10,476 nucleotides of DNA from Bacteroidota bacterium (lineage in GTDB: Bacteria; Bacteroidota; Ignavibacteria; Ignavibacteriales; Ignavibacteriaceae). Both the position numbers and the translations under genes were made by a program. Below, piece after piece: positions 1-6,498 of the stretch. Within the stretch, counting starts at the first letter, position 1; each line of letters starts with the position of its first letter. The notes under the pieces were generated by a model that had not been told where the DNA came from, searched no databases, and worked only from the letters and a program-made list of their open reading frames with translations. The stretch spans positions 1 to 10,476 of the forward strand of contig JAEXTA010000116.1 in assembly GCA_023453665.1 (NCBI GenBank), read 5' to 3'.

Positions 1-516
1 GTATTCAACTATTTTAAATCCTTCTGTAAATGGTCCGTAACCATCACGATACTGTGCTTCTGTTGAGAAGCTTACAATGCTTATTGTACGTCCAGCAAAG
101 TTATTTGTACATGTGATAATCTCCGCAGAGTTTTCAGCAACTTTCTTTACTTTGTATCCCCATTTTCTTGCAGCTTTCAATGCTGTTTCAACGGCTTCAG
201 CACCGGAATTCATTGGTAAAGATATTTCATAACCTGTTAGTTCACTTAATTCTTTGTAAAGAAGAGGAAGCTGATCATTCCTGAATGCGCGTGATGTAAG
301 TGTAACTTTATCAGCCTGTGCTTTCATTGCGTTAATAATTCTTGGATGACAATGTCCCTGGTTAACCGCAGAATAAGCGGCGAGACAGTCGAGATATTTT
401 TTTCCTTCAACATCATAAACCCAGACACCCTGGGCTTTTTCTATCACAACATCAAGCGGGTGATAATTATGCGCGCCGTATTTTTCTTCAAGTTCGATAT
501 AGTCTTTAGTAAGCAT
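1..516 (-). CDS. rocD: Ornithine--oxo-acid aminotransferase, N-terminal part (cut by window edge)
   Basis: PLP-dependent class III aminotransferase that moves the delta-amino group of ornithine to 2-oxoglutarate, giving glutamate semialdehyde in arginine/ornithine catabolism and proline metabolism; cytoplasmic. Reading the minus strand from the ATG at 516 gives 172 residues, open to the window edge. Family hallmarks are YGAHNYHPL (13-21), DVEGKKYLDCLAAYSAVNQGHCHP (parts of 35-58), TSRAF (74-78), the PLP-phosphate loop NSGAEAVETALK (103-114) and the NFAGRT segment (139-144). They follow eukaryotic ornithine aminotransferase closely by memory. The PLP-binding lysine lies beyond the window, and about 57% of a usual 400-residue enzyme is missing. 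The start is supported by a GAGGA ribosome site at 521-525 and by the conserved N-terminus. The gene is divergent from the amylase gene. Confidence 0.93.
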   Translation of the reverse strand, partial: MLTKDYIELEEKYGAHNYHPLDVVIEKAQGVWVYDVEGKKYLDCLAAYSAVNQGHCHPRIINAMKAQADKVTLTSRAFRNDQLPLLYKELSELTGYEISLPMNSGAEAVETALKAARKWGYKVKKVAENSAEIITCTNNFAGRTISIVSFSTEAQYRDGYGPFTEGFKIVEY

Positions 517-548
517 TTTTTCCTCGTTAGTAAATAATTTTTGTTGTT

Positions 549-556
549 CAAATTTA
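549..556 (-). promoter_or_regulatory. Candidate Bacteroidota -7 box for rocD
   Basis: On the minus strand this reads TAAATTTG, an exact match to the Bacteroidota -7 consensus TAnnTTTG. It lies 33 bases upstream of the rocD ATG, leaving a short leader that carries the GAGGA ribosome site. No TTG occurs at the usual 19-21 base spacing upstream; that position falls next to the hexamer repeat. The match is exact, but an 8-base motif in AT-rich DNA can occur by chance. Confidence 0.4.
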
Positions 557-567
557 AGGAAAAAGAT

Positions 568-613
568 GCAGAGTAGGAAGGCGACTAAGGCAAAGGTTGA
601 GGCTAAGGCTGAG
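568..613. repeat. Degenerate 6-bp tandem repeat, purine-rich on the plus strand
   Basis: Bases 584-613 split into five consecutive six-base units, ACTAAG, GCAAAG, GTTGAG, GCTAAG and GCTGAG, close to a G-C/T-T-A/G-A-G consensus. A less regular purine-rich lead-in extends back to about 568. The tract lies in the divergent intergenic region, just upstream of the rocD -7 box. Read as protein in one frame such repeats give Lys/Ala/Glu-type low complexity, but no start, ribosome site or extended ORF supports coding here. Confidence 0.6.
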
Positions 614-688
614 AATTTGAAAAAAAACACAAATCATTTTCTTCAAACTTTTGAAATGAAGAACTAAAAAAATTGTTATGGATTTTTG

Positions 689-703
689 ACCAGAAATTCT
701 GGT
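689..703. promoter_or_regulatory. 15-bp palindrome, operator-like, upstream of the amylase gene
   Basis: ACCAGAA-A-TTCTGGT is a perfect inverted repeat with 7-bp arms and a single central base. It ends 70 bases before the amylase ATG. The size and symmetry fit the binding site of a dimeric transcription factor, for example a sugar-responsive regulator of a starch-degradation gene. The symmetry is seen directly; the regulatory role is inferred. Confidence 0.4.
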
Positions 704-773
704 ATTCTTCACAAAGATTATTCATAAATTAGAGCATTAAATTCTGTAAGTCTATGATTAGAAAGGATAACAA

Positions 774-3626
774 ATGTATTTAAGGTTACTGATTTTATTT
801 TTTATAACGGGATTCTCTGTTACTCATTCACAGGTAATTGTCTCAGTACCCGAGTTCCCTACTGAAAATGATTCAATAAAAATAATTTTTAATGCACAGG
901 AAGGTGCTAACACGCCCGGTCTGCGAGGTTACACAGGAACTGTATATACACACACCGGTGTTATAACCAGTACATCCAACGGACAGTGGGCGCATGTAAT
1001 TGGTACATGGGGAAACAATACCACACAGCCTGCATTAACAAGAATCGGTACAGACCTTTATGAATTGGTTATTGGAAGACCACGACAATTTTATTCTGTA
1101 ACTAATCCTTCCGAGAAAATTCTCAAACTCGCATTTGTTTTCAGAAGTGCGAACGCGTCACAGCAGACAGAAGATATTTTCCAGGATATCTATGCCCCGG
1201 GAATAACTGTTATTATAAGTCAGCCAAATGTTATTACAAGTTTCGGCCACCCGCTTCGTTCTCCTGTTTTTGCGGGTCAAAACGATACTGTTGATATTAC
1301 AATTAATTCTGCCGCCATCGGAACTGCGGTTCAATCACTCACACTTTTTGTGAATGGTTCACAGGTTGCTCAAACGACTGATCCGACTTTGAATTATTCT
1401 TTCATTACTGCGAATCATTCATCCGGTGTTAACTATGTTGATGCTGTCGCCGTTGATACTTCTTCAAATGCGGATACGGCATCATTTGCGATTATGTCTA
1501 ACCCTCCGGTTGATGATGAACCATTTCCATCAGGACTTGATCTTGGGATAAATTACACAAGCAATAACTCAGTAACGCTAGCACTGTTCGCTCCATATAA
1601 GGAATTCGTTTATGTACTTGGCGATTTTAATGACTGGAAAGTGGATACTACATATTTTATGAAACGTCACCAGGTTACTGCTGACAGTGTTATCTGGTGG
1701 TTAAACGTGTCAGGGCTCACACCATCGCAGGAATATATTTTTCAATATCTCGTTGATGGTGAAATAAGAATTGCTGATCCGTTCTCAGAAAAAGTAAGTG
1801 ACCCATGGAATGATCAATTCATTTCTTCAACAACATATCCGTATCTTATTGACTACCCGACAGGAAAAACAGAACAGCCTGCAACGGTAATTCAAACTGC
1901 ACAACAGCCTTATCAATGGCAGGTTGCTTCTTTCCAAAGACCTGCAAAGAAAGATATGATCATTTATGAATTGCTGATACGTGATTTTCTTTCAACTCAT
2001 GATTACCAAACTCTTGAAGATACTCTCAACTATTTGAAGACACTTGGTGTAAACGTAATTGAACTAATGCCTATCATGGAATTTGAAGGAAATGAAAGCT
2101 GGGGTTACAATCCGAGTTTTCATGTCGCAGTTGATAAATATTACGGACCGAAAAATTCTCTGAAAAGTTTTATTGATAAAGCACACCAGATGGGAATAGC
2201 TGTAATACTTGATATGGTTTTAAATCATGCTTACGGTCAGTCACCTCTGGTAAGATTATACTGGGATGCGGCAAACAACAGACCTGCAGCAAACAATCCT
2301 TGGTTTAATGTTACATCTCCTAATCCTGTTTTTTCATTCGGATATGATTTTAACCATGAACGAAATGCTACAAGATATTTTGTTGATCGTGTAAATAAAT
2401 TCTGGCTTGAGGAGTACAGGTTCGATGGTTTCCGTTTCGATTTTACAAAAGGATTTACGAATGTTCCCGGAGACGGCGGAAGCTTTGATCAGTCAAGAAT
2501 TAATATTCTCCATAGAATGAATAATAAAATCCGCGAGTATGATTCAACAGCTTATGTTATACTTGAACACTTTACGCCTAACTCAGAGGAAACAATTCTG
2601 CAAAGCAGCGGAATGATGATTTGGGGAAACATGAACTATCAGTATAACGAAGCAACGATGGGTTACGCTTCAGACCTTTCCAGTGTATCATACAAGAGCA
2701 GAGGATGGACTGAACCAAACCTTGTTGCGTATATGGAAAGTCACGATGAAGAAAGGCTTATGTTCAAGAACCTTCAGTACGGAGCTTCAGGACCAAATGG
2801 ATATAACATCAAAAATTTAAATGTTGCAATAAACAGGATTAAACTCGCGAGCGCGTTTTACTTCCCTGTTCCCGGACCGAAAATGATATGGCAGTTCGGT
2901 GAACTCGGCTATGATATTTCAATTGATGATCCATGCCGTGTCTGCAACAAACCAATTCTGTGGAATTATTATAACGATGACAGAAGATTGAAACTTTATA
3001 AAGTTATGTCTGAACTGATTAAACTTAAACATACTTACTCAGTTTTTAGTACAACTGATTTTACAGCAATGCTGAATGGATACGGAAAAAGAATTAATCT
3101 TAACAGTGATTCAATGGATGTGACGATCATAGGTAATTTCCATGTTCAGGATGTTTTCGTAAATCCGTCATTCCAGAAAACAGGTACATGGTATGAGTAT
3201 TTTACAGGCGATAGTATAACAGTAACAAACCAGACTGAACCTCTTCCACTTACTCCGGGCGAGTTAAGACTTTATTCATCGGTTAAACTTCCTTCACCTG
3301 AACCTGATCTTTTAACTGACGTAGAAGCAGTTGGTGAAGGTCTTGTTGAAGAATTTTATCTCGAACAAAATTATCCCAACCCTTTTAACCCTTCTACTGA
3401 TATTACGTTTAGTATCAAGGATAGAGGAATGGTCAGTTTAAAGATTTACGATATACTCGGAAGCGAAGTAAAAACACTTCTCAATGAAGAAAAAGGTAAT
3501 GGTATTTACCAGGTAAGATGGAAAGGTGACAGTAATTCCGGTTCGCTTGTAAGCAGCGGTGTTTACTTCTTCCGTTTGGAAAGCGGATCATTCATACAAA
3601 CACGTAAAATGATATTAATGAAGTAA
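774..3626 (+). CDS. Secreted GH13 alpha-amylase-family glycoside hydrolase with T9SS sorting domain
   Basis: Predicted extracellular or cell-surface enzyme acting on alpha-glucans (starch/glycogen type). Domain order over 950 residues: signal peptide (1-19, Gln20 next); a beta-rich N-terminal module (about 21-145); an Ig-like segment (about 147-241); a CBM48/E-set-like domain (about 258-345, with LGDFNDW at 282-288); the GH13 barrel (about 394-760); a beta-sandwich C domain (to about 838); and a T9SS type A sorting domain (about 862-950, YPNPFNPST at 867-875). All four GH13 regions are present: DMVLNH (480-485), GFRFDFTK (552-559) with nucleophile Asp556, the ILEHF segment with acid/base Glu598, and SHDEE with His657-Asp658. 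The enzyme should therefore be active. WQFGELGYD and KPILWNYY are typical of Bacteroidota amylases of this type. Subfamily and exact substrate are not decided by sequence reading. AAAGGA lies 6 bases before the ATG. Confidence 0.92.
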   Translation: MYLRLLILFFITGFSVTHSQVIVSVPEFPTENDSIKIIFNAQEGANTPGLRGYTGTVYTHTGVITSTSNGQWAHVIGTWGNNTTQPALTRIGTDLYELVIGRPRQFYSVTNPSEKILKLAFVFRSANASQQTEDIFQDIYAPGITVIISQPNVITSFGHPLRSPVFAGQNDTVDITINSAAIGTAVQSLTLFVNGSQVAQTTDPTLNYSFITANHSSGVNYVDAVAVDTSSNADTASFAIMSNPPVDDEPFPSGLDLGINYTSNNSVTLALFAPYKEFVYVLGDFNDWKVDTTYFMKRHQVTADSVIWWLNVSGLTPSQEYIFQYLVDGEIRIADPFSEKVSDPWNDQFISSTTYPYLIDYPTGKTEQPATVIQTAQQPYQWQVASFQRPAKKDMIIYELLIRDFLSTHDYQTLEDTLNYLKTLGVNVIELMPIMEFEGNESWGYNPSFHVAVDKYYGPKNSLKSFIDKAHQMGIAVILDMVLNHAYGQSPLVRLYWDAANNRPAANNPWFNVTSPNPVFSFGYDFNHERNATRYFVDRVNKFWLEEYRFDGFRFDFTKGFTNVPGDGGSFDQSRINILHRMNNKIREYDSTAYVILEHFTPNSEETILQSSGMMIWGNMNYQYNEATMGYASDLSSVSYKSRGWTEPNLVAYMESHDEERLMFKNLQYGASGPNGYNIKNLNVAINRIKLASAFYFPVPGPKMIWQFGELGYDISIDDPCRVCNKPILWNYYNDDRRLKLYKVMSELIKLKHTYSVFSTTDFTAMLNGYGKRINLNSDSMDVTIIGNFHVQDVFVNPSFQKTGTWYEYFTGDSITVTNQTEPLPLTPGELRLYSSVKLPSPEPDLLTDVEAVGEGLVEEFYLEQNYPNPFNPSTDITFSIKDRGMVSLKIYDILGSEVKTLLNEEKGNGIYQVRWKGDSNSGSLVSSGVYFFRLESGSFIQTRKMILMK

Positions 3627-3633
3627 GCCATCT

Positions 3634-4203
3634 ATGAAGTACAGTTTTATTCTCCTCGCTTTGATCGCTTTAAATTGTACAACATCACAAAATACTGGGT
3701 TATACGAAAAGTATAACCCTGATGATTTTTTGTATTGGTCTTCAAACAGAAGTTTAAGTTGGAGTGATTTCCAGGGCAGCCTTTCTTTATCAAATCAGAA
3801 TTTACCTTCGGAGATTATTATTTATAATCCATCAACAATTGAAAAGTCAAATGTCCTGAGTAAACCATCGCTTACAAGTTTTGTTGTGATGGACAAGAAG
3901 AAATCCTGGTGTAAAAAAGAAAACAGAAATGATAAGCATCTTCTTTATAACCAGGTCATCTTTGATCTTTATGAATTGAATCGAAGAGAATTAGAAATGA
4001 AATTTTCACAAACAGATTTTTCAACTGAAGGATATAAAGAAGAATTCAAAAAACTCACTGAAGAGAATAACCGATCTATGCTTATAGCAATTGAGCAATT
4101 CAGAATTGAAAGTAATCTCGGTGATGATTTTGATGCGGTAAAAAACTGGAATAGAAGAATCCGGTCACAGATTCAGAAATTAAACGGGACAATTACGAAT
4201 TAA
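3634..4203 (+). CDS. Candidate lipoprotein resembling DUF922 metallopeptidases but lacking the histidine ligands
   Basis: The 189-residue protein starts with a hydrophobic leader followed by Cys15 (ALNC), a candidate lipidation site, although Asn just before the cysteine is unusual. The body resembles DUF922-type putative zinc peptidases by memory. YWSSNRSLSWSDFQG (34-48) matches their W-x(n)-L-x-W-x-D-F-x-G opening, KKSW (89-92) their central strand, and LLYNQVIFDLYELNRREL (103-120) aligns with the usual LL-x-HEQ-x-HFD helix. In that helix H-E is replaced by Y105-N106 and the second His by Ile109. Later ESNLG (159-163) aligns with the usual E-T-N-H-G, again without His. If the alignment is right this is a non-catalytic relative. 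The gene follows the amylase stop by 7 bases with no clear ribosome site, suggesting coupled translation. An unrelated hypothetical lipoprotein remains possible. Confidence 0.6.
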   Translation: MKYSFILLALIALNCTTSQNTGLYEKYNPDDFLYWSSNRSLSWSDFQGSLSLSNQNLPSEIIIYNPSTIEKSNVLSKPSLTSFVVMDKKKSWCKKENRNDKHLLYNQVIFDLYELNRRELEMKFSQTDFSTEGYKEEFKKLTEENNRSMLIAIEQFRIESNLGDDFDAVKNWNRRIRSQIQKLNGTITN

Positions 4204-4228
4204 ACTAAAAATAAACTTTGGTTTGATA

Positions 4229-4259
4229 TTGCTAATAACAAATTGTTGAACTAAGTTTA
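4229..4259 (+). promoter_or_regulatory. Candidate Bacteroidota-type promoter for the 4284-6395 gene group
   Basis: TTG at 4229-4231, a 20-base spacer, then TAAGTTTA at 4252-4259, which differs from TAnnTTTG only at the last base. Transcription would start shortly before the GGGTGA ribosome site (4274-4279) of the gene at 4284. A 7-bp inverted repeat, TAAACTT (4212-4218) and AAGTTTA (4253-4259), overlaps the -7 element. The assignment rests on spacing and near-consensus only. Confidence 0.38.
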
Positions 4260-4283
4260 CTCGTAATTAAGACGGGTGAAAAT

Positions 4284-4913
4284 ATGAAAAAATATTTAGT
4301 CCTATTAGTAATTGCCTTTTCATCTATACAGTTGGCTGCTCAGAATAAACTCTCCTTAACCTCCGAAATAAAAAACAAAGCTTTAACTGAAGAAGATTAC
4401 AACTATAATTATGTCGGGTATTCTTCGTCAAACGCACTTGGACAAATTTTTCTTACACCATTAAGTGCTGCAATTTTTGCATTACCTGCTGTTACAAGTT
4501 TAAATGACAACGGGGGTGGGATGACTGGTGCTCATGGCCCACAGGATGGCAAAATAATATTATCATATACACTCTATGTCATTGGTTCAGCTGTAGGTGC
4601 TTTTACAATTGCACAAATGGAAAATGACGGACTTTCATTCTGGAAAACTCTTGGGGCATCGGCTATCGGCGGAGGAATTGGTACAGTGACTATACTGATA
4701 ACATCTGTGATGAGCGAAACCAACAATCTTTATTTGCTTGCCTTGTTTCCGCCAGTGATTGCCTCGGTTGCATATACTCTTGGTATAGCGGATTTTACTC
4801 CGGTTACAAATACACCTAATCCGGAAACATCGTTAGAACAGAAATTAAAATCACAACGGGATTTAATTAACTTCGGTTCAGTGAAAGTTGAATTGGTTCG
4901 TATTAACTTGTAG
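4284..4913 (+). CDS. Hypothetical hydrophobic, glycine-rich membrane protein with signal sequence
   Basis: I do not recognise this 209-residue protein. It starts with a clear signal sequence (1-19, LAA then Gln20). After a polar stretch with several tyrosines (about 21-48) come four hydrophobic segments, near 51-72, 90-111, 119-143 and 148-168. Several are rich in Gly and Ala (IGSAVGAF, GASAIGGGIGTV), suggesting tightly packed helices. The tail (about 175-209) is polar and ends in a beta-like stretch, FGSVKVELVRINL. It is probably in the inner membrane if the segments span it, but a glycine-zipper-like envelope protein is also possible. GGGTGA at 4274-4279 supports the start. It is the first gene of a probable unit with the next two, 41 bases before the following ATG. 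No function can be assigned. Confidence 0.75.
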   Translation: MKKYLVLLVIAFSSIQLAAQNKLSLTSEIKNKALTEEDYNYNYVGYSSSNALGQIFLTPLSAAIFALPAVTSLNDNGGGMTGAHGPQDGKIILSYTLYVIGSAVGAFTIAQMENDGLSFWKTLGASAIGGGIGTVTILITSVMSETNNLYLLALFPPVIASVAYTLGIADFTPVTNTPNPETSLEQKLKSQRDLINFGSVKVELVRINL

Positions 4914-4954
4914 CGGTAATTCTTAAATAGATAAGGGGAAGAAGTGGTTCATTT

Positions 4955-5605
4955 ATGAAATTTCTGGCAATATTTTTTTTCACTTCTACTTTAATCTTTT
5001 CACAAGGTGAATTTATATATAATGGAAATTTCGGATTAGGAATAAATTATAATTATTCAGGTAACGAAGTTTTCACCGGAAGCGGTGTATCTGCAGGAAT
5101 CTCCATCTGGGGTAAACTGGACTTGGGGATTGATTACGCCAGCGGAAAAACTAAAATTCCTTTCTATAGTAATGATCTCAAGTCTTCATCAACGTTGCTG
5201 CACATTGGATATAATGCGAAACTAAAAAGCAGGGGTAACCTTAAAATAATGTTGGGCTATCTCAAGACTACTTCTGATTTGATATTTGCTTCTGGTATTG
5301 AAGCGGAAGGATTTGCACTTGGTTTACTCTTCAATTACAAAATATTAGACGCAGAAAAATTTATCATCATGCCCGGTATGGGTATTATTTACGGATTTGT
5401 TTCAGCCAACTCAGATACCAGGGGACATCCATCTACAATTGAGTCGAGAAATTTAGGGCTGGAAATTAATCTTGTTGCACAACTTTCGAATACAGTAAAA
5501 ATAATTTTAACCCCATCTTTAACTGTTGATTTGATAGGAGAAGAAAATACTTCAACTCCTGGTATCAAAGTAGGATTATTGTTTAATTCAATAAAATCTG
5601 AATAA
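4955..5605 (+). CDS. Hypothetical exported protein, outer-membrane beta-barrel-like
   Basis: A 216-residue protein with a signal peptide (1-16, IFS then Gln17). The rest alternates short amphipathic strands with polar turns, such as FGLGINYNYSG (26-36), GVSAGISIWGKLDLGIDYASG (parts of 44-64), LLHIGYNAKL (81-90), LKIMLGYLK (96-104), GFALGLLFNYKI (119-130) and IKVGLLFN (204-211). This pattern fits a small outer-membrane barrel of about eight to ten strands. No specific family or ligand is recognisable. The strongest ribosome-like site, AAGGGGA at 4933-4939, is 15 bases before the ATG, longer than usual; a weaker AGTGG (4943-4947) is closer. No better in-frame start was seen. It lies 41 bases after the membrane-protein gene and 7 before the acetyltransferase gene, so co-transcription is likely. 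Confidence 0.72.
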   Translation: MKFLAIFFFTSTLIFSQGEFIYNGNFGLGINYNYSGNEVFTGSGVSAGISIWGKLDLGIDYASGKTKIPFYSNDLKSSSTLLHIGYNAKLKSRGNLKIMLGYLKTTSDLIFASGIEAEGFALGLLFNYKILDAEKFIIMPGMGIIYGFVSANSDTRGHPSTIESRNLGLEINLVAQLSNTVKIILTPSLTVDLIGEENTSTPGIKVGLLFNSIKSE

Positions 5606-5612
5606 AATAGTT

Positions 5613-6395
5613 ATGCAAAACCTTAAAGCAAAAATCATCGATATAACTCCTGACAATATACTTAGCCATGGCATTTGCGGATACAAAAGTCTTAAACGTG
5701 AAGGTTTTCCTGAAAAGGTTTCGTGGATAAAAGAAAATTCTGCTAACGGACTAAAGATAAAATCAATACTAACTCCCGATGATGGTGTTCAGGGAATGAT
5801 TGAATATATGCCCGCAGAGTCTGCCTGGCGCCCCATTGAGGCCAAAGGTTATATGTTCATACAGTGTCTGTTTTCCGGTTTCAAAAGTAAATACAAAAAC
5901 AAAGGTTACGGCGGAAATCTTATTGATGAATGTATAATTGATGCAAAACAACAGAAGAAAAATGGTGTTGTTGTTGTAACAAGGCAGGGTTCATTTATGA
6001 TCGGTTCAGAAATATTTCTCAAAAAAGATTTTAAAGTTGCTGATAAAGCAGAACCAGATTTTGAATTGCTTGTTCTTAAGTTCAATAAAAAGGCAGCAGA
6101 TCCTAAATTCAAAAACACTGTTGAAGAAAATCCGGCAAAGTATAAAAAAGGTTTAACCATACTTCGCGCAAATCAATGTCCATATACCGTTAAGAACGTT
6201 AATGAAATTATAGCTGCATCCAAATCACTTTTCAAAATAACACCTGTAATTGTAGATCTGAAAACCGCAGATGAAGCCCAATCAAATCCTTGTGCATTCG
6301 GTTCCTTCAGTATTGTGTTCAATGGTGAGATTATTTCACATCATCCAATCAGCAAAACACGGTTTATCAATATTATGAATTCAATCGTTAACTGA
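5613..6395 (+). CDS. GNAT-family N-acetyltransferase with C-terminal YoaP domain
   Basis: A 260-residue protein without a signal peptide, so cytoplasmic. The N-terminal two thirds (about 5-157) look like a GNAT acetyl-CoA-dependent acyltransferase. CLFSGFKSKYKNKGYGG (85-101) forms the central strand and the acetyl-CoA loop (K95-N-K-G-Y-G100, with Lys where Gln/Arg is usual), followed by helix NLIDECIIDAKQ. The C-terminal part (about 180-257) matches the YoaP-like domain known after GNAT domains: LTILRANQCPYTVKN, then VIVDLKT, AFGSFSIVFNGE and the ending HHPISKTRFINIM. The acceptor substrate is unknown. The CPYT motif at 189-192 sits at the start of a helix after a strand, as in thioredoxin-like folds. 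The ATG is 7 bases after the upstream stop with no clear ribosome site, pointing to translational coupling with the barrel-like gene. It is an odd cytoplasmic partner for two envelope genes. Confidence 0.85.
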   Translation: MQNLKAKIIDITPDNILSHGICGYKSLKREGFPEKVSWIKENSANGLKIKSILTPDDGVQGMIEYMPAESAWRPIEAKGYMFIQCLFSGFKSKYKNKGYGGNLIDECIIDAKQQKKNGVVVVTRQGSFMIGSEIFLKKDFKVADKAEPDFELLVLKFNKKAADPKFKNTVEENPAKYKKGLTILRANQCPYTVKNVNEIIAASKSLFKITPVIVDLKTADEAQSNPCAFGSFSIVFNGEIISHHPISKTRFINIMNSIVN

Positions 6396-6436
6396 TGAAC
6401 GAAACGCAATTATTGATAGCATGATTTTAGGATACT

Positions 6437-6474
6437 TTTCTCACAATACATTTTTATTTTTATCAGGTGAGAAA
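6437..6474. repeat. 8-bp inverted repeat around a -7-like element upstream of the CsgG-like gene
   Basis: TTTCTCAC (6437-6444) and GTGAGAAA (6467-6474) are perfect inverted arms separated by 22 T-rich bases. The spacer contains TATTTTTA (6455-6462), one base from the Bacteroidota -7 consensus TAnnTTTG. A weaker alternative, TTG (6413-6415) with TACTTTTC (6433-6440) at a 17-base spacing, overlaps the left arm. No run of T follows the right arm on the plus strand, so this is unlikely to be an intrinsic terminator for the gene ending at 6395. An operator-like site is a reasonable guess. Confidence 0.4.
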
Positions 6475-6498
6475 TAAAAAAAATATTCGGGGGTACTA

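Larger units (their letters stand above)
517..773. other. Divergent intergenic region between rocD and the amylase gene
   Basis: This 257-bp non-coding stretch separates two divergently transcribed genes, so it should hold both promoters. Working from the rocD side it contains the rocD ribosome site (521-525), a minus-strand -7 type box (549-556), a purine-rich degenerate hexamer repeat (about 568-613), an A/T-rich stretch, a 15-bp palindrome (689-703) and the amylase ribosome site (AAAGGA, 762-767, 6 bases before the ATG). I could not find a convincing TTG-N19..21-TAnnTTTG promoter for the amylase gene. I saw no RNA gene or plausible small ORF. Confidence 0.75.

Noticed and set aside
346..537. 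63-residue plus-strand ORF
   Set aside because: It lies antisense to rocD, whose minus-strand reading is strongly conserved; no ribosome site and no recognisable protein.
568..613. Hexamer repeat as a CRISPR array or coding low-complexity peptide
   Set aside because: The units are 6 bp with no spacers, and no start codon with ribosome site opens a frame through it.
3634..4203. Toxin or effector role for the small lipoprotein beside the amylase
   Set aside because: No toxin motif or immunity partner is visible; the DUF922-like motifs explain the sequence better.
4204..4283. 7-bp inverted repeat TAAACTT/AAGTTTA as a terminator
   Set aside because: The arms are 34 bases apart, AT-rich and not followed by a T-run; the right arm fits better as part of a -7 box.
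5769..6160. Two minus-strand ORFs (60 and 84 residues)
   Set aside because: Both are antisense shadows of the GNAT-YoaP gene with no ribosome site or family resemblance.
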